NCBI GenBank assembly: GCA_037176725.1
Contig: JAZBRS010000075.1
Location: 72,976,001 to 73,040,000, forward strand
Reading direction: 5' to 3'
Source: Posidonia oceanica
Lineage: Eukaryota > Streptophyta > Magnoliopsida > Alismatales > Posidoniaceae
DNA: 64,000 nucleotides
The first letter of the stretch is position 1; each line of letters begins with the position of its first letter. The notes under the pieces were generated by a model. The model made no database searches and was not told the DNA's origin. It was given only the letters and a program-made list of their open reading frames with translations. The translations under genes were made by a program, and so were the position numbers. This document shows positions 49,992-61,274 of the stretch, one piece after another.

Positions 49992-52060
49992 ATGGATTCC
50001 TTCATCTCCATCAAGCCATCAGCTCTCCCTCTACTTCTTCTCCTCTTCCTAACATCCTCAGGTTTGCAGTACTTCTTCACCAGAATCCTCCTTCACTTCC
50101 TACACAATGACGAGCACATCAACTTGTGCTTAATTGAGTAGTAGTTAATTGTTGTCTTTTGCAGAATTCAGGTTGACAAGAGAGGTCTCATCACTGGGAA
50201 TCAACTACGGTCAGGTGGCAAACAACCTCCCATCACCATCCCAAGTCCTGACCCTCCTCACATCACTGAAGATAACAAAGGCAAGAATCTACGACATCAA
50301 CCCGCAGGTCCTCAAGGCATTTGGCAACTCCGGCGTCGAGCTCATCGTCACGGTCCCGAACGAGATGGTGGCCGTCCTCACAAACCCAAGCCAAGCCCTT
50401 CATTGGGTCTCAACCCACGTGCAACCATTCTTTCCTTCTACCCGAATCACCGGTATTGCCGTCGGCAACGAGGTCTACACGACCGGCGACACAGCTCTCA
50501 TGACCAACCTCGTGCCGGCCATGGTCAGCATACACTCCGCCCTTGTACAGCTCAATCTTCACAACTACATCCGCGTCTCCACTGCCAACTCTCTTGCAGT
50601 GCTGGAGAACTCCTACCCTCCATCGTCAGGATCGTTCAAACCGGAGCTCATGAACCTCCTAACACCGTTTCTCCGGTTCTTGGCCGCAACCGGCGCGCCT
50701 TTCTGGATCAACGCATACCCGTACTTCGCCTACAAGGGCAATCCCAACATGGTAGCACTAGATTACGTCTTGTTCAACCCCAATGTTGGTATGGAGGACC
50801 CTTACACAAAGTTGCACTATGACAACATGTTATACGCACAGGTTCGTCAACTTTTTACCGCTCCTTTGCTTTTTTGCTAGCTAGACATTTTTAAACTCAT
50901 CAGTGGAAGTGGATTTTGCATCTCATGCATTCGCATCGAGTCCTATACTGTATATCTTGTTTCAAAAAAAAAAGAAAAACAAATGGATGAAAAATACTGT
51001 ATTAATGGAAAAGTAACAGTACTAAGTACGACGTCGATGCAGGTGGACGCCGTGGTGTTTGCGATGGCGAGGGTGGGATACGGAGGGGTGGAGGTGAGGG
51101 TGGCGGAGACGGGGTGGCCATCGAAGGGCGATACCGACGAGGTGGGGGCGACGGTGGAGAACGCGAGGGACTACAATAGGAATTTGTTGACGAGGCAGAT
51201 GGCGGGAGAAGGCACACCGTTGAGGCCTAAGCAAAGATTGGAGGTTTATCTTTTCGCTTTGTTCAACGAGAACATGAAGCCGGGGCCGACGTCCGAGAGG
51301 AACTATGGGCTGTATCGGCCGGACGGTACTATGGCGTATAATGTTGGGCTTGTTGCTAATTCGGGTTCCGTTGCGTCGGTCACTCTCACCTCCTCCTCCT
51401 CCTCTGCTGCTTCTCCTCAGGTATGTATTCTTCTGGCATCCAACTGAATGACTCTTTTCTTGTTCGGATAGAGACATGATTTTTTTTCTTCTTTTTTTCT
51501 TGTGTTTGTAGTCGGCTTAAGGTTAAGTTGTGAGATCGAAGTTTCACCTTCATTCATTTTCGTTGTGATCGAATTGGTGAACGCTATACATCTTCCAAGT
51601 GACGTAATAATGAAAGAAAACAGCAATTATCTAGCCAACCAGTCTTCCACTGCGTGCATTAATTGACTAGAGAATACTGACGTAATCATTTGGCATACCT
51701 CAGTTGACATCGTCCAAAACATAACAATTCCGTACTTAAATTCGTTTTATATTGTAAGAAGTCTGGTGAAACTGGTCTTAGTATGGTCATTAGATGTTAG
51801 TAGAGGCGTACACCTCTCAAGTTTAACACTTGCACAAGACATTTACTAGTGGTCTTAATTATTAGTTGTATTTCACAATTTGCATTCAAGATTTTATGAA
51901 ACGAATGCTGCAGGTTGATCATGTCAATACTAACAACCTCTTTTTCTGTATTACGAAACAGGAAATTGGAGTAAAACATGGCGGCTCGTGGTATTGGATC
52001 TTCGTATGCTTCTTAAGTTTGCAATGTATTCTGTGGCGGGAGGGTGTAGGTTACATGTGA
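49992..52060 (+). CDS. Glucan endo-1,3-beta-glucosidase (GH17), probably GPI-anchored
   Basis: Predicted exons: 49992-50061, 50165-50841, 51043-51420 and 51962-52060, 407 aa, all introns GT-AG. Residues 1-23 are a signal peptide with a leucine core (ALPLLLLLFL). The GH17 barrel begins at SLGINYGQVANNLPSPSQV. The proton donor is Glu126 in GIAVGNEVYT and the nucleophile Glu271 in RVAETGWPSKGD; PYFAYKGNP and GPTSERNYGLYRPDG are also present. The enzyme hydrolyses beta-1,3-glucan (callose) at the cell surface and resembles the glucan endo-1,3-beta-glucosidase 11 group. No X8 domain follows; the barrel ends in a Ser-rich linker (about residues 357-375), then exon 4 encodes a hydrophobic tail (WYWIFVCFLSLQCIL), as for a GPI signal. 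If intron 3 is retained the protein ends nine residues after the linker at a stop (51445), without the tail. Exon 4 abuts the LTR region that starts about here. Confidence 0.88.
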
Positions 52061-54314
52061 TGAATATTGTAACCATGCGATCAAATGGTTCGATGACCGA
52101 ATCGCTGGTTACGACCAAATAAGATGAGGAAAGACGAGGAGAAGGATATGACACCTAGTATATTTTGGAATCCGGAAAGACGAGGAAAACTGGGAAACAT
52201 GTAAAATAATAAAAAATGTAAAGGATATGACACAAGGTCATTACGGGCCAGAGATCGGGCAAGGACTCCTATTACGCATGGGGAAGGTGTTAGGCACCCC
52301 TATGCGCCTGAGAGAGTCGATCTTTTTGGACTATTCCGCTCATTCGTGGCTAAATGTTAGCAATGATGCCATTTACTGTACGTCCGATGGCGATTATGCC
52401 ATGCCAAGTGAAAACATGCTATATGCCTTTGAAAATGTACTACATGCCTTTGAAATATGCTAAAAGACAAGAGTTGAAAACCTTGGGACCATTTGTAAAC
52501 ATGCAGACCAGTCTAAGAAATCAAAACATAAACATACATGCTCAGAATCAACATTGAAAAGTTAAAATCAAAATTCAGCTTACTGGAACCGTTGGACACT
52601 GGAATGTACAACGTCCAACGTTAGACGCGAGGACTGCTGCGTCTAACGTATAAAGTCCAGATATGCCATTACAGTTTGGCTGAACTCACTGTCATCTCAT
52701 TTAACTCATGGAAATCAGGAAAATCAATTCAAATATGATATAAAATCATGACATACATTTCACCATCAATTCCAAATTCATTCAAACATTCTCAAAGATT
52801 ATTTCAAAGAAAACAATCGAGGATGTAAAACAATATATTTTCAATTCAAATGCTTTTATAAATGAAACATGATTGAGATAAAGTAAAGATTGACTGTATG
52901 TGGCACAGGCAAACCAACAGAAGATGTATAAAACATTTCAGTAAACAAAAATGTGTAGAAATGAATATCAGGATGTTGGACGCTGGCCATGGTAGCGACC
53001 AACATTGGACGCGCCAGACGCAGCGGCCAACGTTGGACGCGCTAGACGTAGTGGCTAACGTTGGACGCGCCAGAATCAGCGTCCAACGTACTGACAAAGC
53101 GATCAGATTAAGAATCCATTCTAATCGTATCGAGACGAAACAAAAGGCATTCATCAAGCAAAAGTAGACATTCACAAACATAAACATGCAATTATTATCA
53201 AAAACGGATGTGTAAATCATCCTCCCCACCTCCACTTGCCTTTCGTCGGAATCCGATGGGTTCTCCGGCCATTGGAACGGCCAAGAGCCCATGGAGCTCG
53301 ACTGTGGCTCATCGTGGAGGTTTAGGGAGATCAAGAGAAGCTCAGGGATGCAAGTGAGGTGGTGATGGAGTTCCGGCCGTGCTCATTGGCCGATGGCCTC
53401 GCACGGCCGATGAACCCATCACCGAAAAACCAAAACAAAGGTGAAACAGAGATAAAATGCGAATAAACTCGAATAACATGCATTGAAACAAGCATCTACA
53501 ATATGATAATTAAGGTTCTAAGCTATAGGGAGAAGAGCACTTACCTGTTGTGAAGTTTGGTGTTGCTTCCTCGACGCCGGCGGCTTTCTCAACGGATATT
53601 GTGGTGGCTCAGGCGATGGTGAGCGGCTGGGTAGGTCCGGTTGTGTCTCAGGAGGCTTGAGGTGGCCGAAGGTGAGTGAATTCAGGGGTGTGTGGGTTGT
53701 GTTTGCTCTCAAAACCCACAGAAAATGGGTGCCTCCTCTTCAATGGAGGAAGAAAAATGCTTTTGTATGGTTGCATGGGTTTGTAACGTGAGAAGATGAA
53801 ATGAAAGGTCTCAGACATGGTTGGAAATGAATTTAGGATAGAAGGCACAAAAGGATTTGCACCTGGAGTCGTTTGGGATTCCAAAATCAAACTCTGTCAG
53901 TCCCGGTGCGTTGTACGCCTATCAGAGCGGCGTCCAACGTACACCCCAAAGAGCTGAAAGGTGTTAGCCGCTGGATTGCCTACGTCTTACGTAAGACGCG
54001 GCACATCATGCGTCCAACGACCCAGAGATTATATTTTGATATTTGAGTGTTTTTAGTTGGATTTTTTATTGGGCTTGGGCTTTAACTTGGGTTTAGGTTT
54101 GGTTTAGGACAAGACTTAGGTTTAGGCTTGGGTTTAGGTTTAGTCTTGGGATTAGGCTTGGGTTTAGGCTTGGTATTGGGTTTAGGCTTGGGTTTTGGAT
54201 TGGTTTTAGGATTGGTTTGGGATTGGGTTTAGTGAATAGGTGGGGGCCGCCACGACCAAGCACATTCCTGGGAGAAAACCATCGACGAAGGACTACAAAA
54301 TCGGGGTGTCTACA
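52061..54314 (-). repeat. 3' LTR of a large Ogre/Tat-like retroelement
   Basis: On the minus strand the LTR starts at 54314 with TGTAGACACCCCGATTTTG and is preceded by a purine tract. It contains a CCCAAGCCTAAA-type tract (54071-54232), a splice-donor-like AACAG|GTAAGTGCTC at about 53547, clusters of GTTGGACGC and its inverse (52590-53100, 53920-54020) and, near its end, GGGTGCCTAACACCTTCCCC (52270-52305), a phrase typical of Ogre-like LTRs. The low-coordinate edge is not sharply visible; similarity to 43086-43540 continues down to about 52060-52100. Minus-strand frames inside are not genes. Confidence 0.7.
54071..54232. repeat. Degenerate telomere-like tract inside the LTR
   Basis: Repeats of GGGTTTAGGCTT and variants on the + strand, about 12 bp each, resembling diverged plant telomere (TTTAGGG) units. 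The related LTR at 41561 has the same kind of tract (41640-41735, CCCTAA-rich on the + strand), so it belongs to the element. Confidence 0.8.
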
Positions 54315-54328
54315 GATGCCCCTCCCTG
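54315..54328 (-). other. Polypurine tract of the retroelement
   Basis: On the element strand TCAGGGAGGGGCATC runs directly into the LTR start TGTAGACACC. A GAGGGGCA(T/G)C tract before TGT(A/T)GACACC is the usual plus-strand primer of Ogre/Tat-type elements, and fixes the orientation as minus. Confidence 0.75.
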
Positions 54329-54599
54329 AGCGAGGTCAAGGGAACTGAGACCGCTGCTCAGGGTTGACAAGACACCACAACCGTAGTCGATGGGAACCAG
54401 TATTGCTGTTGGTGTGAGTCACTTATCCGGCGAATGCACCGAAAATCATGACTCGTTCCATAATGCAAATGCTAAATGTAAATGCTAGGATGCAATGCTG
54501 ATGGCATGTTGGTGCTCATATGCGCTAAAGTCTGCTGGGGGTGCGCGAGCGATGCATGTGTATGTGATACTAATGTAGATGTTGTGATGTTGGTGATGA

Positions 54600-56833
54600 G
54601 GGTCGCTGGGCTAGTAGCTCCAAGCGAGGATCGCTGAGCTGGTAGCTCTAAGCGATGACAAGAATCAAGATCGCCGAGCCGGTAGCTCCAGGTAAGGATC
54701 GCTGAGCCGGTAGCTCTAAGTAAGGATAAAGATTAAGATCACTGAACCGGTAGATCTAGGCGAGGATCACTGAGCCGGTAGCTCCAAGCGAGGATAAAGA
54801 TCAAGATCGCTGAGCTGGTATCTCTAGGCGAAAATCGCTGAGCAGGTAGTTCCAAACGAGGATAAAAATTAAGATCGCCGAATCGGTAGCTCCAAGCAAG
54901 GATCGCTAAGCCGGTAGCTCTAAGCGAGGATAAAGATCAAGATCGCCGAGCTGGTAGCTACAGGCGAGGATCGTTGAGCCGATAGCTCTAAGCGAGGACA
55001 AGGATCAAGATCGTCGATCCGGAAGCTCTAGGCGAGGATCGCTGAACCGGTAGTTCTAAGCGAGGACAAGGATGAAGATCGCCGAGCCAGTAGCTCCAGG
55101 TGAGGATCGCTGAGCCGGTAGCTCTAAACGAGGACAAGGATCAAGATCGTCGAGCCGGTAGCTCTAGGCGAGAATCGCTGAGCCGGTAGCTCTAAACGAG
55201 AATAAAGATCAAGATCGCCAAGCCGTTAGCTCCAGGCGAGGATCGCTGAGCCGGTAGCTCTAAGCGAGGACAAGGATCAAGATCGGCTAGCCGGTAGCTC
55301 CAGGCGAGGATCGCTGAGCCGGTAGCTCTAAGCGAGGATAAAGATTAAGATTGCCGAGCCGGTAGCTCCAAGCGAGGATCACTGAGTCGGTAGCTCCAAG
55401 CGTGGATAAAAATTAAGATCGCCAAGCCGGTAGCTCCAGGCGAGGATCGTTGAGCTGGTAGCTCTAAGTAATGATAAAGATTAAGATCGCCGAATCGGTA
55501 GCTACAGGCGAGGATCGCTGAGCTGGTAGCTCTAAGCGATGATAAAGATAAAGATTGCCGAGCCGGTAACTTCAGGCGAGGATTATTGAGCCGGTGGCTT
55601 TAAGCGAGGACAATGATCAAGATCACCGAGCTGGTAGCTACAAGCGAGGCTTGCTGAGCCGGTAGCTCTAAACGAAGACAAGGATTAAGATCGTCGAGCC
55701 GGTAGCTTAAGGCGAGGACCGCTAAGCTGGTAGCTCCAAGCGAGGATAAAGATTAAGATCGCCGAGCCGGTAGCTCCAGGCGAGAATCGCTAAGCTGGTA
55801 GCTCCAAGTGAGGGTAAAGATCAAGATTGCCGAGCAGGTAGCTCCAGGCGAAGATCGCTGAGCCAGTAGTTTCAAGCGAGGATAAAGATCAAAATTGCTG
55901 AGCCGGTAGCTCCAGGCGAGGATCACTGAACCCGTGGCTCCAAGCAAGGGTAAAGATCAAGATCGCCGAACCGGTAGCTACAGGCGAGGATCGCTGAGCC
56001 GGTAGCTCCAAGCGAGGACAAGGATCAAGATCGCCGAGCCGGTAGCTCCAGGCGAGTATTGCTGAGCTAGTAGCTCTAAGCGAGGATAAAGATTAAGATC
56101 GCCAAGCCGGTAGCTCCAAGTGAGGATCACTGAGTCTGTAACTCCAAGCGAGGCTAAAGAACAAGATCGCCGAGTTGGTAGTTCCAAGCGAGGATCGCTG
56201 AGTCGATAGCTTCAAGTGAGGATAAATGTGAAGATCGCCGAGGCGGTAGCTCTAGGCGAGAATCGCTGAGCCAGTAGCTTCAAGCGAGGGTAAAGATCAA
56301 GATCGCCGTGTCGGTAACTCTAAACGAGAATTGCTGAGCCGGTAGCTCCAAGCGAGGATAAAGGTCAAGATCGCCGAGCCAGTAGCTCTAAGCGAGGATC
56401 GTTGAGCCAGTAGCTTTAAGCGAGGATAAAGATTAAGATCGCCGAGCCGGTAGCTCTAGACGAGGATCGCTGAGCCGGTAACTCTAAGAGAGGACAAGAA
56501 TCAAGATCGCTAAGCCGGTAGATACAGGCGAGGATCGCTGAGCCGATAGCTCTAATGAGGATAAGGAACAAGGTCGCCGAGCCGGTAGCTTCAGGTGAGG
56601 ATCGCTGAGCCGGTAGCTATAAGAGAGAACAAGGACCAAGATCGCCTAACCGGTAGCTGCAGGCGAGGATCGCTGAGCTGGTAGCTTTAAGTGAGGAAAA
56701 TGATTAAGATCGCCGAGCCAGTAGCTCTAGGCGAGGATTACTGAGCCAGCAGCTCTAAGCGAGGATAAAGATTAAGATCACCGAGCCGGTAGCTCTAGGC
56801 AAGGATTGCTGAGCTGGCAGCTCTAAGCGAGGA
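54600..56833. repeat. Tandem array A: 68-bp dimeric monomer, about 33 copies
   Basis: Each unit has two related halves: GATCGCCGAGCCGGTAGCTC + CAGGCGAG, then GATCGCTGAGCCGGTAGCTC + TAAGCGAG, closed by GATAAAGATCAA or GACAAGGATCAA. Each half holds the inverted repeat GAGC-CGGTA-GCTC. Most variation is single-base transitions and the CAGG/TAAG alternation is kept almost throughout, so the dimer, not the half, is the unit of amplification. The array lies between gag and the 3' LTR and is not coding. Confidence 0.95.
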
Positions 56834-58937
56834 AGATGTGTATCACTGAGTATGCCATGCTGGTCCTACTGGGGATGCATGCTGAGTGCGAAATGCTATT
56901 GTGATGTCTGGCAACAAGTTGGCGGCTGGTTCAAACTTGCGCGGAGAGGGGCACGATACCAACAAGCAGCCAAAGATGCCCATGGTATCGAGAGAGGAAT
57001 GACAAGTCAGCCAACCTATTAGATTAGAGAGCGGTGTCTAGTCACAAAACCCGTCACCTAAGATGTCACAAAGTAACGAGAATACCACACCCGAAGGTGG
57101 AGTAGAGGTCTGTAGACTATCCCGTGACAGTTAGGGGTGTCAGCCTAGATGTAGAGGATAAGACGATACCAATGGGCGATACAGATGCCCCTGTAATCAA
57201 AGAAAAAGGTGACGGACCAACGAGTCTATCAGTCAAGTGGAGTACCGACAAGTCATCAAACTCGTCTGCCGGAAAGTTGGACAATATGACGGATGTCAAA
57301 CGAGTAGTTTGGGGTACCAGCCCGATGCTAGACAGTTTGACGGGCGTCAACCGAGTAGTTTGGGCTACCACCCCAGAGAAGGAAATTCCAGACAAGACTA
57401 TCGTGCTTGCCAGCCAGAACGCCAGACACTTTGACGGATGTCATCCGGGCAGTTAGGGCTGTCAGCCTGAAAAGGAGGATAAGACCAAGGAGAGACACCC
57501 CTGGTGGAAGTACTGTCCCAACTAGTTCATCCAGAAAGCAGCTGACCTGCCCCTGGTTGAAAACTGTTCGATGCCTTGCAAAGTCGAGAGGGAGAGTAGA
57601 GAAGTAATTGATGTATGCATGATTTATGCAAAATTCGGTGCATGACTGATTTAATGTGTTGAATATGCATGATTTATGCAATTACATTGAAGATGCATGA
57701 TTTATGCAACTTTGTTGTAAATGCATGATTTATGCAAACTTTTGTTGTAGATGCATGATGTATGCAAACTTTTTGTTATAGATGCATAACTTATGGAAAT
57801 TTTGTTTTTTTATGCATGACTTATGCAATTTTGTTTATAGATGCATGTTGCTCTCAGCATTTGGAATGCTAGGAATGCCTGCTATATAGGAAAGAGTAGT
57901 CCTCAACTCACGAGACTCTACCTGGACTCCTAGACTGTAGGTGACTCTCTGGAATGGACGGTGTCTCAGAGGGTGGTGTGTCTGGTGGGTGTGGTGAGAA
58001 ACAAAGCTCCATGCCAAACTCTCTAGGACCTACACCTACTTTTTTATTTTTCATTTTCATTTTTTTACTCCCTCATAGGTTTGCAGGTTTACTCTATCCT
58101 TAGCTTTGAGGTAAAAAACACCTGGCCTGGTGCTGAGGAGCTGCTGCAAGACAGAGGTGGCTAGTCCCTGAAGGATTTGTAGGATTTCCAGGCGTATGCT
58201 CCTACTCCTCTCTAAGATAAGTGTGGGGATAGGACTATTTTGCTCACCTCTCTCTCTAGGGCCGACTTCTATCTTCAACTTCTGTCTTCCTTTTTTTTAT
58301 GCCCTTTTATTGAATGATTTTTTTTTGTTTGATTCTTTTTTTTTCTTTTCTCTTTTTTTTTCTTTTACTTTCACTCTCACTCTCGGCCTATCATTTTCTC
58401 TCCCTCTGGAGGTATAAGTCCTATGAAGAGTTTGGACATTTCGCTCTATTCTTTTTTATTGGGTGGTGGCTCCCTCACTTGTTAGAACATCTAGGTAGTG
58501 TCAACTGAGGAGGAAGAAACTCTTTCCAAAGTAGGCTAGCTATTCCGATTTTCGTCATCGGACATGATTATCATGAATGGGGATGATTTTTGCCTTTTTT
58601 ATCATGAATGAGAAGGATTGAATTTTTTTGTTTGTTTTCTTTTATTATCATGAATGGAGATGATTGATTTTGATTGATTTTTTTTGACTAATGCTGCTAT
58701 AAATGCATGTTGATTTTACATACTGTAGGGATGCTAAAAAAAGGAGAGTATGCAACACTAAGAATGTATGCAGATATAATTTTCAAATGCATGACTATGA
58801 AGCAATGAATGCATGGAATAAAACAAAAAAGAAGAAGACTTTGCAAGACATGGATACCGCCTCGAGTCATTGGTAGTACTTCTTGAGGTAGGAAGAATTG
58901 AATGGTCTTAATTGCTCAACCTAGTCCATGTCCTTAA
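56834..58937. other. Spacer after array A, homologous to the spacer at 60.8-62.0 kb
   Basis: Phrases shared with the second spacer, in the same order, include CTGGGGA-ATGC, CGGTCCCGTGACAGTTAGG-like (57117), AGACAAGA-TATCGTGCTTGC (57389) and CACTTTGACG-ATGTCATCCG (57427). It also has a 33-bp tandem repeat (57611-57846) and a T-rich stretch near 58280-58370. No protein-coding gene is seen, although such repeats leave long frames. Confidence 0.7.
57611..57846. repeat. ~33-bp repeat of TGCATGATTTATGCA, about seven copies
   Basis: Each unit contains TGCATGATTTATGCA, itself an inverted repeat (TGCAT/ATGCA), joined by AT-rich variable linkers such as ACTTTGTTGTAA. Later units are degraded. Confidence 0.9.
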
Positions 58938-60778
58938 GGATCAGAAAGAGGATCGCTGAGCCATGAAGCTCACAGGCGATCTGAGCCATGTAGCTCAAAG
59001 GATCAGAAAGAAGATTGCTGAGACATGAAGCTCAATGGCGATCTGAGCCATGTATCTCAAAGGGATTTGAATGAGGATCGCTGAGCCATGAAGCTCACAA
59101 GCGATCTAAACCATGTAGCTTAAAGGGATCTGAATGAGGATCGCTGAGCCATGAAGCTCACAGGCGATCTGAGCCATGTAGCTCAAAGCGATCTAGATTG
59201 AAGATCGCTAAGCCGTGAAGCTTACAGGCGATCTGAGCCATGTAGCTCAAAGCGATCTAGATGAGGATCGCTGAGCCATGAAGCTCACTGGCGATCTGAG
59301 CCATGTAGCTCAAAGGGATCTAGATTGAGGATCGCTGAGCCGTGAAGCTTACAAGCGATCTAAGCCATGTAGCTCAAAGGGATCTAGATAAGGATCGTTG
59401 AGCCATGAAGTTCACAGGCGATTTGAGCCATGTAGCTCAAAGGAATCTAGATTGAGGATCGCTAAGCCGTGAAGCTCACAGGCGATCTGAGCCATGTAAC
59501 TCAAAGGGATCTAGATTGAGGATCGCTGAGCCGTGAAGCTCACAGGCGATCTGAGCCATGTAGCTCAAAGAGATCTAGATTGAGAATCACTGAGCCGTGA
59601 AGCTCACAGGTGATCTGAGCCATGTAGCTCAAAGGAATCTAGATTGAGGATCGCTAAGCTGTGAAGCTCACAGGCGATCTGAGCCATGTAGCTCAAAGGG
59701 ATCTAAATGAGGATCGCTGAGCCATGAAGCTCACAGGCGATCTGAGCCATGTAGCTCAAAAGGATCTGAATGAGGATCGCTGAGCCATGAAGCTCACAGG
59801 CGATCTGAGCCATGTAGCTCAAAAGGATCTGAATGAGGATCGCTGAGCCATGAAGCTCACAGGCGATCTGAGCCATGTAGCTCAAAAGGATTTGAATGAG
59901 GATCGCTGAGCCATGAAGTCCACAGGCGATCTGAGCCATGTAGCTCAAAGGGATCTAAGAGAGAATCGCTGAGCCATGAAGCCTAGAGGCGATCTGAGCC
60001 ATGTAGCTCAAAGGGATCTAGAAGAGGATAGCTGAACCATGAAGCCCACAGGCGATCTGAGCCATGTAGCTCAAAGGGATCTAGATTGAGGATCGCTGAG
60101 CCGTGAAACTCACAGGCGATCTGAGCCATGTAGCTCAAAGGGATCTAGATGAGGATCGCTGAGCCATGAAGCTCACAGGTGATGTGAGCCATGTAGCTCA
60201 AAGGGATCTAGATTGAGGATCGCTGAACCGTGAAGTTTACAGGTAATCTGAGCCATGTAGCTCAAAGGGATCTAGATTGAGGATCGCTGAGCCGTGAAGC
60301 TCACAGGCGATCGGAGCCATGTAGCTCAAAGGGATCTGAATGAGGATCGCTGAGCTATGAAGCTCACAGGCGATCTGAGCCATGTAGCTCAAAGGGATCT
60401 GAATGAGGATCGCTGAGACATGAAGCTTACAGGCAATCTGAGTCATGTAGCTCAAAAGATCGGAAAGAGGATCGCTGAGACATGAAGCTTACAGGCAATC
60501 TGAGCCATGTAGCTCAAAAGATCGGAAAGAGGATCGCTGAGCCATGAAGCCCATAGGCGATCTGAGTCATGTTGCTCAAAGGGATCTGAAAGAGGATCTC
60601 TGAGCCATGAAGCCTACAAGCGATCTGAACCATGTAGCTCAAAGGGATTTAGAAGAGGATTACTGAACCATGAAGCCCACAGACGATCTGAGGCATGTAA
60701 CTCAAAGGGATCTAAATGGAGATCACTGAGGCATGAAGCTCACAGGCGATCTGAGCCATGTAGCTCAAAAGATCTAGA
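58938..60778. repeat. Tandem array B: ~64-bp dimeric monomer, about 29 copies
   Basis: Unit: GAGGATCGCTGAGCCATGAA, GCTCACAGGC, GATCTGAGCCATGTAGCTCA, AAGGGATCTAGATT. Both halves again contain GAGC-N6-GCTC inverted repeats (TGAGC-CATGTA-GCTCA is perfect over 5 bp). It shares the GATCGCTGAGCC core with array A but differs in the rest and in unit length. Short subfamilies (GAATGAGG versus AGATTGAGG linkers, CATGAAGC versus CGTGAAGC) occur in runs. Minus-strand frames with a 21-residue period around 59703-59948 and 60237-60455 are products of the repeat. Confidence 0.95.
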
Positions 60779-60819
60779 GGTGTACCAAAGCGTATGCAAA
60801 GTTAGTCCTTCTGGGGACA

Positions 60820-61150
60820 TATGCAGAGTGTGATGGCATGCAATGAGATGTAATGAAATGACACGCAGTGAAATGCGATGTAATGCTGGCCGACGAGATA
60901 GATAAGATATCAGCTTGATGCAAATGCTGTGATGAGAGTGTTGATGCAAAGTAATACCATGCGACGCAATGCGATAGAATGATGTGCAATGAGATGATAT
61001 GAGATGCAATGAAATGCAAAGTGATGTTATAAGATGCAATGATATGTAATGAGATGCGATGCGGTGCAATGAGATGCTATGAGATGCAATGAAATGCAAC
61101 GTGATGCTATGAAATGCAATGATATGTAATGAGATGCGATGCGGTGCATG
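60820..61150. repeat. Short-period GATGCAATGA-type repeat
   Basis: Irregular 10- to 11-bp phrases (GATGCAATGAGATGCAATGA) with a longer duplication in which ATATGTAATGAGATGCGATG recurs at about 61046 and 61120. The minus strand shows His/Ser/Leu-rich frames from this composition. Confidence 0.85.
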
Positions 61151-61274
61151 GCGAGTAAGCAGACTCGTCACTGGATAATTGGGGGTCATCAGCCCAAGAG
61201 AAGGGGCGCCAGACAAGACTAGCGTATTTGCCGTACGGACAGTTAGGACTGCCAGCCCGAGTAGGGGCAAAGGA

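Noticed and set aside
57124..57456. 110-codon + strand frame in the spacer
   Set aside because: It consists of spacer phrases repeated at 61.6-62.0 kb and is antisense to the retroelement; no domain is visible.
54600..60778. CRISPR-like appearance of regularly spaced short repeats
   Set aside because: Units are directly contiguous, linkers are repeats themselves rather than unique spacers, and the context is a plant retroelement with no cas genes.
59703..61270. Minus-strand proteins with 21-residue repeats or His/Ser/Leu-rich composition
   Set aside because: They are translations of array B and of the GATGCAATGA tract; periodicity follows the DNA repeat and frames end when the unit length changes.
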